A stretch of DNA of 64,000 nucleotides from Amborella trichopoda (taxonomy: Eukaryota > Streptophyta > Magnoliopsida > Amborellales > Amborellaceae). Positions 24,701-34,754 of the stretch are shown piece by piece (position 1 is the stretch's first letter; the number at the start of each line of letters is the position of its first letter). The stretch spans positions 205,213-269,212 of the forward strand of contig NW_006499591.1 of assembly GCF_000471905.2 (NCBI RefSeq), given 5' to 3'. The notes under the pieces are model-generated. The model did not search any database, was not told the DNA's origin, and saw only the letters and a list, made by a program, of their open reading frames with translations. The position numbers and the translations under genes are program-made.

Positions 24701-27700
24701 CGGACCGCCCAGCGTCTAAGCGGCCTCCTAGGCAGTCAGAAAGGCTTGGGCGCATCGCCCAGGCCTAGGGGCCAATCTGGGCAGTCGACCCTGGGCGGCC
24801 GCCCAGGGCCTGTGCCCTGCCCAGGGGCGGAAATAAGGTTTTGTGGGGGCAATTTTGGTCATTTTTTTTTGTATTAAAGAGCCAACAATTAGGGTGTTAG
24901 GTTCATTTGAAACCTAAAATTTATTAGAGCCAATTTTAGAGAGATAGCCCCAAGAAATTAATTTTTGGTGAATTTTTTAGGGTCGAAGGGTCTCTCAAAG
25001 TTAAAAAAAATTGATCAAAACCATTGTTTCAAAAAGCGAACCGCCCAGCGCTTGGGCGGCCGCCCAGGTCCTACGCCCTACCCAGGGGCGGAACTGTGGC
25101 TCCTTTAAGGTATTTTTGGGTCATTTTTTTAATACTAAAGAGGTAAAATTGTGGGTTTTAGGTTCATTTGAAACCTAAAACCCATTAGAGGCTATTTTAG
25201 AGAGAGAAAACCCAAAAAAAAAAATTTCTACCAGGCCACCCAGGTTCTGGGCGCCTGCTTGGGCGCCCGCCTAGGCCTTGGGCGGCCTGGACCCCCCCGA
25301 CCGCCTAGGAGCGGCCTGACGCTTTTTGAAACACTGATCAAAACATCACCTATTGATCTTAGATTTACTTTTTGATGTTTTGCAAAGTTATTAGGGGGTT
25401 TTTTAGATGATTTTGAGTATTTAGAAGCATTTTTGAGGTGGAAGCTTGAAGATTGTGCAATCAAACTCGAAGTAAGTGATTTTTTTTATTGCTTTATTAA
25501 ATTGCATTATTTTTTAGATGTCTTCTTCACGATCTAATAGGAGTGGTGATCCCGGTTGGAAATATGGTTATAACCCATATCCTAATGTTAAAAATTGCAT
25601 AAGATGCAAGTTTTGTGATAAGGATACAAAAGGGCGTAAACCTGTTCAAGAAACATCTCGCCTGTATCAACGGGGATGTTGCCCCATGTAAATAGGCTCA
25701 TGATGTTGTTAAAGAGGAAATAAACAATTTTTTGAACATGGTAAAAATGAAAAAAGATGAGAGATTTGCCTGTATAGCAGAGATTAGGTCTGGGGTTCAG
25801 GTCAATTATGATGATGATAGTGGTGAGGAAAGGATTGGGGAGGGATGTCAAGAGGTTGAACTATCCATTATTAAGGGAAAAGGGAAGGGAGTTGTAATTG
25901 CTTATTGTTCTGGGACTAAGAAGCCTCGGGTTAAAGGTCTTATGGATAGTTTTTTACCTCGGCCTGACCCTGAGGTTGCAAGAGAGAAAACAAAGAAGCA
26001 AACCACCATTGAAAATATAATCAAGAAGGAAGAGAGAGATAGAGCTGCGTATTATCTTGCTACATGGTTTTATGAGGCGGTCATTCCTTTCAATACTGCT
26101 CGCTTAAGCAGCTTTTATGCTCGCTTAAGCAGCTTCTATACTATGGTAGAGGCAATTGGCCAATTTGGCCCTGGGATGAAACCCCCAACCCCATATGAGC
26201 TTTCAAAGCTTTTTTTTAAAAAAGAGTGAGTGCCATGAAAGAAGCTATAGAACTTAAGAAGGATGCATGGGCTCAGTATGGGGTTTCTATTATGACTGAT
26301 GCTTGGAGTGATAGGAAGAGAAGAAGTCAGATGAATTTGTTTGTGAATTGTCCTGTAGGGATTTTTTTTTTAAGTCTATTGATGCCTTTGATCATATCCA
26401 TGATGCCTATTACATATTTCAAGTGATAGAGAAGGGAATCAAGGAGGTTGGGGAGCATCTTGTTGTACATGTTGTCACAGACAATGCTGCTTCTAATGTT
26501 GCTGCATCTAATTTGTTGTACATAGCTTATCTTAGAATCTTTTGGATACCATGTGCAACACATTATATAGATCTCATGCTTAAGGCTCTTGGCAGTTTAA
26601 CCGAGATATTAGGTGCAGTGAAGAAGGTTAAGTTAGTTACAAATTTCATTTATAGCTACCATCTCACCCTCAGCATGATGCGTACCTTTACAAAGAAGAA
26701 AGGGATTGTGACGCTTGGGGTTACGAGATTTGCGACCTGGTACTTATGCCTAGATAGCATATATTCGAGGAGAGTGCAGTTCAAGCAAATGTTTACGTCG
26801 GATGACTGGAGAGCATGCAAGTGGTCTAAGGATCAGGTTGGGAAGAAGGTGAGAGATATTATCCTTTCTAAGGCTTTTTGGCGAAGGGTAAAGGGCGCTC
26901 TTAAGGTATTTTCTCCTCTTGTCATAGTCCTTCGCATGGTTGATAGTGGCAAGCCTTTTATGGGCTACATATATGATATTATGGAGAAATGCAAAAGAGA
27001 GATAGCCCAAAATTTAAATGATGACGAAACCCGTTACAAGCCTGTTTGGGAGATTATTGATGACAAGTGGGATAGGCAGCTACATTGGCCATTGCATGCA
27101 GCTGGTTATTATTTGAACCCAATTTTTTTATATATTGGCAAGGATATACAAACAAATGACACAGTTATGAATGGATTTAATGAGTGTGTAGATGTACTAG
27201 TCTCTGATCCTGATATACAGGATATTATATGCGCCGATGAGCTAATAAATTACAATTGCTCATTAAAGTCTTTTGGGAGTCCAATGACGATGAGGCAAAG
27301 GACCAAAATTAATCCAGGTATTAATAATATTCTTAACTTCATCAAGTTCAAGTAATCCAATAATTCTATTATTTATTTATGATTTTTTCTATATCTTTGC
27401 AGCCCATTGGTGGAGCCAACATGGGTGTAGTTCTCCAAATTTACAAAAGTTGGCAATGCAAATCTTAAACCTAGCCACTTCTTCATCCGGTTGTGAGTGC
27501 AATTGGAGTACTTTTGAAGGGGTAAGGCCGTAACTTAGGGTAATTTGTATAATTTTATAAATAATACATAAATCATAGATATTAGATTTTAATTAGTTTT
27601 ATTTGATTTTGTTAGATTCATACTAAGAAAATGAACAGGAGTGCATCAAAGAGGTTCAATGACCTAGCCTATGTCAAGTACAATCGATTATTAAAGGATA

Positions 27701-30700
27701 GGTTTGCTAAGAGAGATAAGAGAGACCCCATCAGATCAAAAAATATGGACCATATTATGAAGTGGTTAGTTGATGATGATGAGGTCGAGGGGCATGAAGG
27801 ATTGACATGAAACATGATCATGGATGCTTTAGGGACATCAGCTGACCCTCCTAGGGCCACTAGATCTTCTGCATAGAGAGCAAAGGTGGAGGAAGAGGAG
27901 GAAGAAGAGGTTGATTCAGAAGAAACGGAAGAGGACGAGGACGACCAATATGTCGAGGAGGGTGACGATTTCGATGAATATGACGCCAATGCAGCTGACC
28001 CAAGATTTTTTGATGATGAATGAATGATGAATGTTGAATAATTATTAAACTTTGAATTTTGAACTTTGATTGAAGTATTGAACTATTGAAGATTCTTTTG
28101 AGTCTTCAAGTATTACTTTCATAGTTACATAATTCAATTTTGTTTTCTTCCTCATGGTGGTGTACTGCAGTACTAGTTTGATACTATTTGGTAGTTTGGT
28201 TTGATAATTTGGTTGGTTGGAAAATTTTTAGTTTTAAATTTTAATTGGATATGGAGTATGAATCGACTTATGGATTATGGTTATGCTTATGAAGTGTATA
28301 AAAGCTAATATGTAGTATAATTTGAATTATATACTGCAATACATATAACTGATACTGACATAACTGTAGAATCCTTTTTGGATTCAACCGGGCCGCCCAG
28401 GTTTTGGGCGCCCGCCTAGGCACTGGGTGGCGTGGACTCCTCAGACCGCCTAGGACCTGCCTAGCGTTTTTTGAAACACTGGATTGAAGGGCAAAGTCTA
28501 TAGGACATCAATGAGACCAGCTTTGCTCTTGGGGCGGAATGTTGGGCAGACCAAAAACAATATACTCATAGAATGAGCATAGCGGAGATGAGGATGTTGA
28601 GATAGATGAGTGGCAAGACAAGAAGGGATGGAATTCGCAAATAATATATTTGAAAGAATTTAGGCGTAGCACCAATAGGTGATAAAATGAGAGAGTAGAT
28701 TTAAGTGGGCTGGCCATGTGTGGTGCCGATCAAGTACACCATCTGTTAGGAGGTGCGAATTAGTTCAAGTGGAAGTACTGAAAAGAGGAAGGGGAAGGGG
28801 TAGGCGTAAAAGGATGTGGTTGGAAGTAGTCCGAAAAGGTATGGGGATTTATGGCCTCACTGAGGATATGACCTTTAATAGAGTAGAATGGAGAATCAAG
28901 ATTCATGTAGCCAACCCCAATTACTTGGGAAAAGGCTAAAATGATGATGTAACTGAGGTTAAAGATGTTGACATGGATGAGTGGCATGACAAGAAGGATA
29001 GAATTTGGAGTGAATACAAACGAGGGACCTAAGGGGTGGCTCATATAAGCGATAAGATGAGGGAAAGTAGACTTAGGTGGGCTGGCCATGTGCTACGTAA
29101 ACTTAATACAATAACGGTTAAGAGACACGATTTGGTTCAAGTGGAAGGCTCTAAAAAGGCAAAAGGAAGGCTCAAAAGGACATGGATGGACGTAGTGAGA
29201 AGAGATATGGTGACTTATGCTCTGACTAAAGGCTCTAAAAAGGTAAAAGGAAGGCCCAAAGGGACATGGATGGAAGTAGTGAGAAGAGATATGGTGACTT
29301 ATGCTTTGACTAAGGGTATGGCCCTTGATAGAGAGAATGGCGGAACAAGATTTATAATTGGGATTAGGCTTGCATGATATGATGATGATATGTAAAATAT
29401 GTTCTAGAAATTACCAAAATATGTATTTGGATATTTTTTAGGTAGCAATATAGCACTACTTTATTGAGCAAATGTTAAAAATGATTCTTAATAACTAACC
29501 AATAGTTATTTACGCTACTGCATGACCCTAAAACGTCAAGGCTTTGTTGATATCACTATTTTTTTTATTTTTTATAATGCTAACATTGTATTACTATATA
29601 AAATGAAGGAATACAACAGATTGAGGGAGGAGAGGACTGAGAATACCCACGAGACAGGTATCTCAGTTAAAAAATAAAGCCATTAACCCTATTCAACCTA
29701 TATCCTTTTGAAGTGGCTGTATCCAAAAGATTGAGGTCTCAAAAAATTGGGCTTATAAGGACGCCCTATTACATAAAGCAACAACAAAAAATATCTAGTG
29801 TCCTAGAAGACCTCGATGGTCCACAGTGCAAAAAAGGAGGTGGACCATCCATTGTCTTCCATGTGTGGTTGTCGCTGCACTCCATCTTTAGCGAGAAGGT
29901 TGGCGAACTCATTCGACGTCCGCCATGTATGCCTCCAATAGATGTTGGTATCCCTGCATAAGTGGTAAATTTCATCAAATATCCTAGAAAGGTACCAAGG
30001 AGGGGTAGTGGTGCCTGCTGCCCATAATAGAATGTTTCTACTTCCACCACTAAGGATTGGCCCCAAGATGGATTAAAAAATTTTAGGCCCATTAGGAGTG
30101 CCAATGCTTTGGCAAATTGTGAATCTCCATGTCCGACATATTCTGAATACGTCATGTGGTCGCGGAAGACTCCCCCTACTCTTGAAGGGCCCTGGTTTCC
30201 CAAGGAACAGCCATCAAAGTTAAGCGTTATGGTTTTTTTTGGAGGAAGCAACTAGTTGTGAGGTCGCTGTAACTTGAAAGGCTGGAGTCGGATAATATTG
30301 TCCCATTGCTTGAGGAAAGAACTCATAGGAATCCCACCAAAGATGCTGTGGGTGGAAGCCCAAAAGTTACGAGTGATGTAACCTTATGAAACAGCCCTGA
30401 AACTTCATTTCTGTGTCTTTGAAAGACCCTCTCATTTCTTTCTAGCCATAAAACTCATATGGTAGCAGCGATTGCTGACCTCCACAAGGTTCTACCTGCT
30501 TTGGGCCAAGGACCACCTGAATAATAAAGAAATAAATCTTTTACCGAAGGTGGGAGGACCCATTTGAGACTAAATAAGTGTAGAATCTGTGTCCAAAGCT
30601 CAAAAGCCACACTGCCATGTAGAAAGAGGTGGGGGTTAAACTCCTCCTCTGTCATGCACATTACACATCTGTTTGGGAGTGGCAGGCCTCTTTTTTGGAG

Positions 30701-33700
30701 CTGATCGAGTGTGAGAGCCCGTTGACAGCCAACTATCCAATTGAAAGACTGAACTTTTGGAGGAGCTATTGTGGTCCACACTTTGGAAAGAGGAGAGATG
30801 GGATTTAAGGGAAGTAGGAGGCTGGATAAGTTTCTTATAGAAAGAGGCTACTGAAAACTTACCAGATGGGGATAGTGTCCATACCAAAGAATCATTCCCT
30901 GATGAAGGTAAAAACACCAGGTGAAGAGCAGCCGATGGAGTGGTGAAAGCTAATTTTTCCTCTTCAGAAAGATTCCTTCAAGAAGTGGGGTTCCAAGTTC
31001 TACGCCCCCCTGCCAAGACCATTTCATTTGCAATACTGGACTCTTTGTTGGAAGCAAGTTGAAACAGGTTAGGAAAAATGTCCCTGAGGGGAGCATATCG
31101 AATCCACTGATCAGACCAGTAAGCGAACTTTGTTTCCTTGTTTTGGATGGAAACGAAGTGCTTTCTTGACTGAGCAAGAGAGGAGGCGAGAGATTTCCAA
31201 ACTCCTGAGGCCCTGCTTTGTGAGGGCCTTTCAGGTACCCAATTGTGATCCAGAATGTTATATTTATTCCGAATAACCTGTGCCCAGAAAGAGTTTGGTT
31301 GGGTGGCCAATCTCTGATACCTAAACCACCTTGATATCACTATTTTAAAAAATGATCTTGTACTTTTCTCCTGAAGTCCTTTCTTGAAGGCAATCAAGGT
31401 GTTTTTGGATTGTATGCTGATAGCCTGAATTACCATGAAGCCCTACCTCCAAGGCTTAGGCTGAAACTTGTTCCCTTGTGCTTATATACCTTGGTCCTAT
31501 GCTCCTTTGGATTCTATTAGCTGCTTATATCTTAAGCTTATTCCTTGGACCAGTGCTCCTTTCTAATGGAGGTTCTGCTAAATGTTGATCAGGCATAATG
31601 GTAGTGATATGATTTCTTCTGAAGAGTATTTTGACCTTTCTCTCTTTAAATGAAATTATCGAAGTACCGCGTATCCTCAATCTGAAAATATGATGGGCTG
31701 TTCTTGAGAACTTTTGCACCCATAAAACTTCATTCTGATGAATTTAGGCAGCCTTTGTCCTTACATTTGTTGTAAACTATATCTCACGCCCAGACCCCTT
31801 CTTGATGTTTCCAGAATCTCCACAAATTTCTCTTACTTTTTCTTTTTCATAATTCATTGACAAATTTGGAGCGGAAGTTTTTATTGCCATAGGTTAATGG
31901 AGTAATCACATATTGTAGATCTTACCTTGTTTGTCGGTATTAGATATTGGTTGGAATGCCATAATTAACATGAAGTTTTGTACCGCATTTGATTTTTTGT
32001 TAAAACCATATGTGTGTGTGTTGATCCTCTTAAAATGATTATTTAACATTTGACTTTGGGTAAGAACCAAAACATACGTTTCTGTAGATTGTATAGCAAG
32101 TTTACCAGCAGCCAGAGGATACCTTCATAACCCGAAAATGGGAAGTCTTAAGTTGGGCCGCCCATTGGTGGACTACTCCACCCTGTAAGGGATTTAAGAT
32201 CAAGGTGTTATTTTGGACACTGTACTCGCGAGATGCTTTAAAGAGAGAGAATGACATGCCCAACCATGTTTTAAAGGACCAGATATCGTCTTGATTGAAG
32301 AAACTTCAAATGGTTGCATGCATCTATTCATTGTATATTGGCTGAAGCTTTCTGAAGCACCTGGAATACTTCTTGTATGCGGTAGCTTTCTTAACCCTTT
32401 GGAGAGGCTTTTCCTATAAGAGCATGGAACGCCTCCTCTCAGCCTATAAAGGCCTCTTATCTCTTTGTTTTTACGATGTACTTGATTTGTCAAAATCCAA
32501 GTTTTGGAGAACCTACTTTGTGAATGGAGGAGAGAGTGGTAGTGTGTACTCCCTTTGTCTGTATGATTTGAAACCGTCTCCCTCCCTTCGTTAGAATTTT
32601 TATCAGTTGAAGATCTCTGTCACTGTTGTTGGAGAATTGTAGTTGCCTTGGGTGTATCAGTTGAAGATCTCTGTCACTGTTGTTGGAGAGTTGTAGTTGC
32701 CTTGGGTTTATCAGTTGAAGATCTCTGTCACTGTTGTTGGAGAATTGTAGTTGCCTTGGGTAGGTGGGCACGGATGCTACAAAGTTTTCGACCAAGAGTT
32801 TCTTTGTGCTTTGCTTCCATTCTTTCGGTTATGTATAACTTCTCTCCGTGAGGCTCACTTTCCTCCAGAAGATTATTTGCGACTTAAGAGTTCCCCTCTT
32901 TTCAAAGTCATTTCTGAATTTCTCCAGTTTAAGAGCATATTATTAAAAACAAGTAAAAATAAAAAACCCATAAAGAGTTTATTGCTATTCTACAATGCAG
33001 TGCTTTATTTACGCCTAGGTATCATTTTCATCATGTTTTGCAGAATTCTTTTTAAGCTATTTTTTTTATCTACCACATAAGCCCGCTTGTGCTTTAAAGG
33101 AACCTTTCTTGTGTGTGGAACTGGTTGAGCCATGTTCAGCAGTATGCTCCTCCCATCTGTAGCTCTTTCAAGGCCACAACCATGTTTTGGATTTCCGAAG
33201 TTTAGAATTCTTCTGTTGTTGGAGCTTATTCAATCGGTTTCTCAACTCAGAGGATGCTTCTTCTATGGTTTTAATTGCATATCAATCTCCTACTCAATAA
33301 CAAAATGTCAATTTCTATATTTGAAAATTTTTTTGAGAGAATTTCTATTTTTGAAATGTACTTTTAAAGTTTTACACATTATTCGACTTGTTGAATACTC
33401 ATTATGGGTTCCTCAACCTAATCCAAAGGACCACAATTGGTATCATTTGCATAGGTTTACTCTCATTTTTATGAGATTCCATGACAAGGTCGACTGAACC
33501 TCCACTTCCAAATGTGATGGTGGTTGGCATATTTAGAAGAATGTAAACATGTGATCTCTATTCATTGTTATATTGAGGGACCATTTACTTACTTTCAAAG
33601 GCTCTACTTAAATATGTTAATTTCTTGTCTGTTTATTTGATTAGACTCTGGATATCGTTATCACCACTGTGTTGTGAAGCATTCCATATCATATTAATTG

Positions 33701-34595
33701 GCTTTAGGTCTACTTCAATGTATGAGAACGAGAAAAGTTCCCTGGTTTTGGAAAATTAGCTTAGTAAACCACTAAGGACCCATGATATGGTTGTGGACAG
33801 GATCAGTATATTATTATGTTCATTCACATCAAAGGATTGCACGCTTTAATTTGTTATTGTCTGTTAATTTGAAGAGACCCAGATCACATCATTATAAATG
33901 CTTGAGTTTTGGTATGTTATTCTCACATGATGATCAATTTATGCAAGGCTTTCTGTGTTATCATTGATCCCCAAATGTGGACGTGTTATCAGGAACTGGA
34001 TACTTAACTGCATGCTTCGCACTGATGGTCGGGCCACAGGGTCGAGCAGTTGGGGTAGAACATATTCCTGAGCTGGTCGCAATGTCCATAGAGAACATAA
34101 AGAAAAGTCCGGCTGCACCATTGTTGCAGGAAGGGAGCCTCCAGATTCATGTTGGTGGTATGTGTTCCTCGTTTTGTTAATGTTTGAGCCCATTGGAGAA
34201 CCGCAATTCTGTGCCTAGTTGTTCTTATCTGATATTTGACCAAAGTTTCGTCCCCCCGCCCCTTCTCTCTAAATGATGCCAAATTTGGTACCTGTCAATA
34301 GAAGAAAAACCTTTGTGTCTCAATGAGTACGCAAATTGTTGCAGATGGCCGCCAAGGCTGGCCACAAGAGGCTCCTTATGACGCCATTCATGTCGGGGCT
34401 GCAGCTTCAGATATCCCGGCGCCATTAATTGAACAGCTGAAGCCCGGGGGCAGGATGGTAATCCCGGTTGGCAATATCTTCCAAGATTTGAAGGTGGTAG
34501 ACAAGAAAGCAGATGGCTCCATTAGTGTGAGAGATGAGACCTCTGTGCGTTACGTTCCCCTCACAAGTCGAGAGTCCCAGTTACGGGATTATTGA
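18547..34595 (+). CDS. protein-L-isoaspartate O-methyltransferase (PIMT2-like), four exons
   Basis: Transfers a methyl group from S-adenosylmethionine to abnormal L-isoaspartyl residues, starting repair of aged proteins. Exons: 18547-18783 (or 18547-18750), 20999-21269, 33993-34157, 34345-34595; phases 0, 1, 1; 307 (or 296) aa. The core shows the family start (GGMDRNKSLVEHL), substrate-side DRGLFVPDG and YADSPMPIGYNATISAPHMH, SAM motif I LDVGSGTGYLT split across intron 3, GVEHIPEL, YDAIHVGAA and LKPGGRMVIPVG. About 66 extra N-terminal residues, rich in Ser, Leu, Arg and Lys, look like an organellar transit peptide, as in plant PIMT2; an internal Met at codon 67 would give a 230-aa cytosolic-type enzyme. 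No catalytic motif is broken. Intron 3 is 12.7 kb of nested transposons. Confidence 0.93.
19915..19975 (+). mobile_element. RTE-type LINE 3' tail in PIMT intron 1
   Basis: CCCGAATAGTTGGGATAAGGC followed by a GATGATGATG tail, the same 3' signature seen in the longer LINE copies in this window. Very short; no coding part. Confidence 0.5.
20593..20691 (+). other. possible cassette exon in PIMT intron 1
   Basis: A 99-nt stretch between a weak acceptor (ATCAAAG|A) and a good donor (ACTCAG|GTACTC) is open in the phase-0 frame and would add 33 residues including SAEDPALRAQFDSWMSCTQ. The upstream ATG at 20575 would give a hydrophobic, signal-like start (MVLVSKKNCFGFLIVLLV). The peptide is not part of the PIMT fold and the acceptor lacks a clear pyrimidine tract, so it may be chance. 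Confidence 0.2.
20999..21269 (+). CDS. PIMT exon 2
   Basis: Acceptor TCTGCAG|AAT, donor TTCAG|GTATT. Encodes NLWTKGG through LDVGS, i.e. the N-terminal helix, the substrate-contact segment and the first half of SAM motif I. Ends in phase 1. Confidence 0.92.
21845..23871. mobile_element. non-autonomous hAT-like element, CCGGTT-rich ends
   Basis: Flanked by a perfect 8-bp duplication GTTCTATA (21837-21844 and 23872-23879). Ends CAGTGCTTG... and ...CGAACATTG fit the hAT CA.TG terminal rule. Subterminal regions on both sides carry many ACCGGTT/AACCGG words. The 2-kb interior has no transposase ORF; it holds two related GTTATTT...CTTC...CAATCTA blocks near 22300 and 22480, and a segment near 23180-23375 shared with three other places in the window. 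Confidence 0.8.
23990..24685 (+). pseudogene. RTE-type LINE reverse transcriptase, part 1
   Basis: Readable reverse transcriptase segments: DLHMVFIDLEKAYDRV (motif A), GLHQGSALS (motif B), WCMLFADD (motif C, catalytic Asp pair), then GFKISRTKTEY and FRYLGSII. A one-base deletion follows FADD, and stop codons interrupt motif A's downstream helix, so the protein is dead. The frame ends at the target-site duplication of the hAT element and resumes at 28490. It sits in PIMT intron 3. Confidence 0.85.
25022..25336. mobile_element. hAT-like MITE inside the hAT element
   Basis: 315 bp with ends CATTGTTTCAAAAAGCG and (minus strand) CAGTGTTTCAAAAAGCGTC, the same as the termini of the surrounding hAT. 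Perfect 8-bp duplication ATCAAAAC at 25014-25021 and 25337-25344. GC-rich subterminal GGCGGCC words, no ORF. It lies upstream of the transposase start codon. Confidence 0.88.
25518..28022 (+). pseudogene. hAT transposase (BED finger, DUF659, C-terminal dimerisation), inactive
   Basis: Starts at an ATG just after TTTTTTAG, an intron-like acceptor. Visible in order: BED-type zinc finger (CIRCKFC, then HLAC after a frameshift), a Lys/Glu-rich linker, a DUF659 core (SIMTDAWSDRKRRSQMN, HVVTDNAASN, IPCATHYIDLMLK), the RNase H-like middle (GVTRFATWYL) and the hAT dimerisation motif (HWWSQHGCSSPNLQKLA, CEWNWSTFE) in another exon or frame near 27404, ending in an acidic tail. At least two frameshifts (near 25630 and 26225) and several stops (near 27810 and 27876) make it non-functional. 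A short duplication (GCTCGCTTAAGCAGCTT) lies at 26098-26138. Confidence 0.85.
28490..28945 (+). pseudogene. RTE-type LINE, part 2 with 3' tail
   Basis: Continues the LINE from 24685: GKVYRTSMRPALLLG, then with frameshifts the C-terminal region (RRCELVQVE, TFNRVEWRIKIHV) and a 3' tail CCCCAATTACTTGGGAAAAGGC followed by ATGATGATG. This is the normal 3' end of the family. Confidence 0.8.
28946..29395 (+). mobile_element. second RTE-type LINE 3' end, with internal duplication
   Basis: Starts again at the GTTGACATGGATGAGTGGCA segment, then DKMRESRLRWAGHVLRK, HDLVQVEGSKKAKGRLKRTW and a tail with ATATGATGATGATA. It is a separate, 5'-truncated copy abutting the first. An 84-bp unit inside is duplicated in tandem. 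Confidence 0.7.
29147..29314 (+). repeat. 84-bp tandem duplication in the LINE tail
   Basis: GGCTCTAAAAAGG at 29147 recurs at 29231 and the following 84 bp repeat with few changes; 84 is a multiple of three, so the frame is kept (GSKK..KGR.K.TWM..VRRDMVTYALTK twice). Confidence 0.85.
29563..31330 (-). mobile_element. 5'-truncated L1-type LINE with 16-bp target duplication
   Basis: TTGATATCACTATTTT occurs at 29547-29562 and again at 31331-31346. On the minus strand the insert starts abruptly in the coding frame (GGLGIRDW, just downstream of the reverse transcriptase domain) and ends in an A-rich tail (plus-strand T run at 29559-29575), the signature of target-primed insertion with 5' truncation. 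Visible domains: DWP..NSFWAQVIRNKY and a W..LW.RYAPL segment, a zf-RVT domain (VWTTIAPPKVQSFNW, RCVMC...HLFLH) and a terminal RNase H (NFDGCSLGNQGPSRVGGV, GDSQFAKALALLMGL, RTSNEFANLLAKDG). Frames are broken. Located in PIMT intron 3, opposite to the gene. Confidence 0.9.
31347..33992. other. rest of PIMT intron 3
   Basis: No transposon ends or coding matches recognised apart from a 54-bp tandem repeat. Ends in the acceptor GTTATCAG at 33985-33992. Confidence 0.5.
32601..32762. repeat. 54-bp minisatellite, three copies
   Basis: The unit starts TATCAGTTGAAGATCTCTGT at 32601, 32655 and 32709, nearly identical in all copies. It lies in PIMT intron 3. The length is a multiple of three and is open in some frames on both strands, but no protein is suggested. 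Confidence 0.92.
33993..34157 (+). CDS. PIMT exon 3
   Basis: Acceptor TTATCAG|GAACTGG; donor GGTG|GTATGTG. Completes SAM motif I (GTGYLTACFA) and carries GRAVGVEHIPEL, where an acidic residue normally contacts the SAM ribose. Phase 1 to phase 1. Confidence 0.92.
34345..34595 (+). CDS. PIMT exon 4 and stop
   Basis: Acceptor TTGCAG|ATGGCC gives HVGDGRQGWP across the junction. Contains APYDAIHVGAAA and LKPGGRMVIPVGN, then the C-terminal strand VRYVPLTSRESQLRDY and TGA at 34593-34595. Confidence 0.93.
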
Positions 34596-34684
34596 TGTAT
34601 GGTGTCTTAACCCCAAACCCAGGCAACTTCTCTTTCAGTTCTCTGTAATAGCCTGTTTATATTTGGTGTTTTGAGTCGAAAGCG

Positions 34685-34754
34685 TGTAAATAAATTACCC
34701 TTTGCGTGCTTCTGTCTCTCGCTTGTAATGGATCATGCTTTGTGATGTAAATAA
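34685..34754 (+). terminator. PIMT polyadenylation signals
   Basis: GTAAATAAAT occurs at about 34685 and 34747, giving two AATAAA-type signals 90 and 150 bp past the stop, each followed by T/GT-rich sequence. Confidence 0.6.

Larger units (their letters stand above)
24686..28481 (+). mobile_element. hAT DNA transposon inserted in the LINE
   Basis: Termini CAATGATTCAAAAAGCG and, at the right end on the minus strand, CAGTGTTTCAAAAAACGC are hAT-type inverted repeats. The flanks GGTTGAAG (24678-24685) and GATTGAAG (28482-28489) are an 8-bp duplication with one mismatch. Removing the element and one duplication joins the LINE codons for Met-Arg-Leu-Lys to Gly-Lys-Val-Tyr in frame. GC-rich CCTAGGCGG/GGCGGCC words fill both subterminal regions. 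Inside is a decayed transposase gene and a smaller element with the same ends. Confidence 0.88.

Noticed and set aside
26348..27355. An intact 335-residue gene in PIMT intron 3
   Set aside because: It is the middle of the hAT transposase (DUF659 and RNase H-like part); flanking parts are in other frames, so it is a pseudogene segment.
27669..27989. Ser-rich minus-strand ORF
   Set aside because: It is the antisense of the acidic Glu/Asp tail of the hAT transposase.
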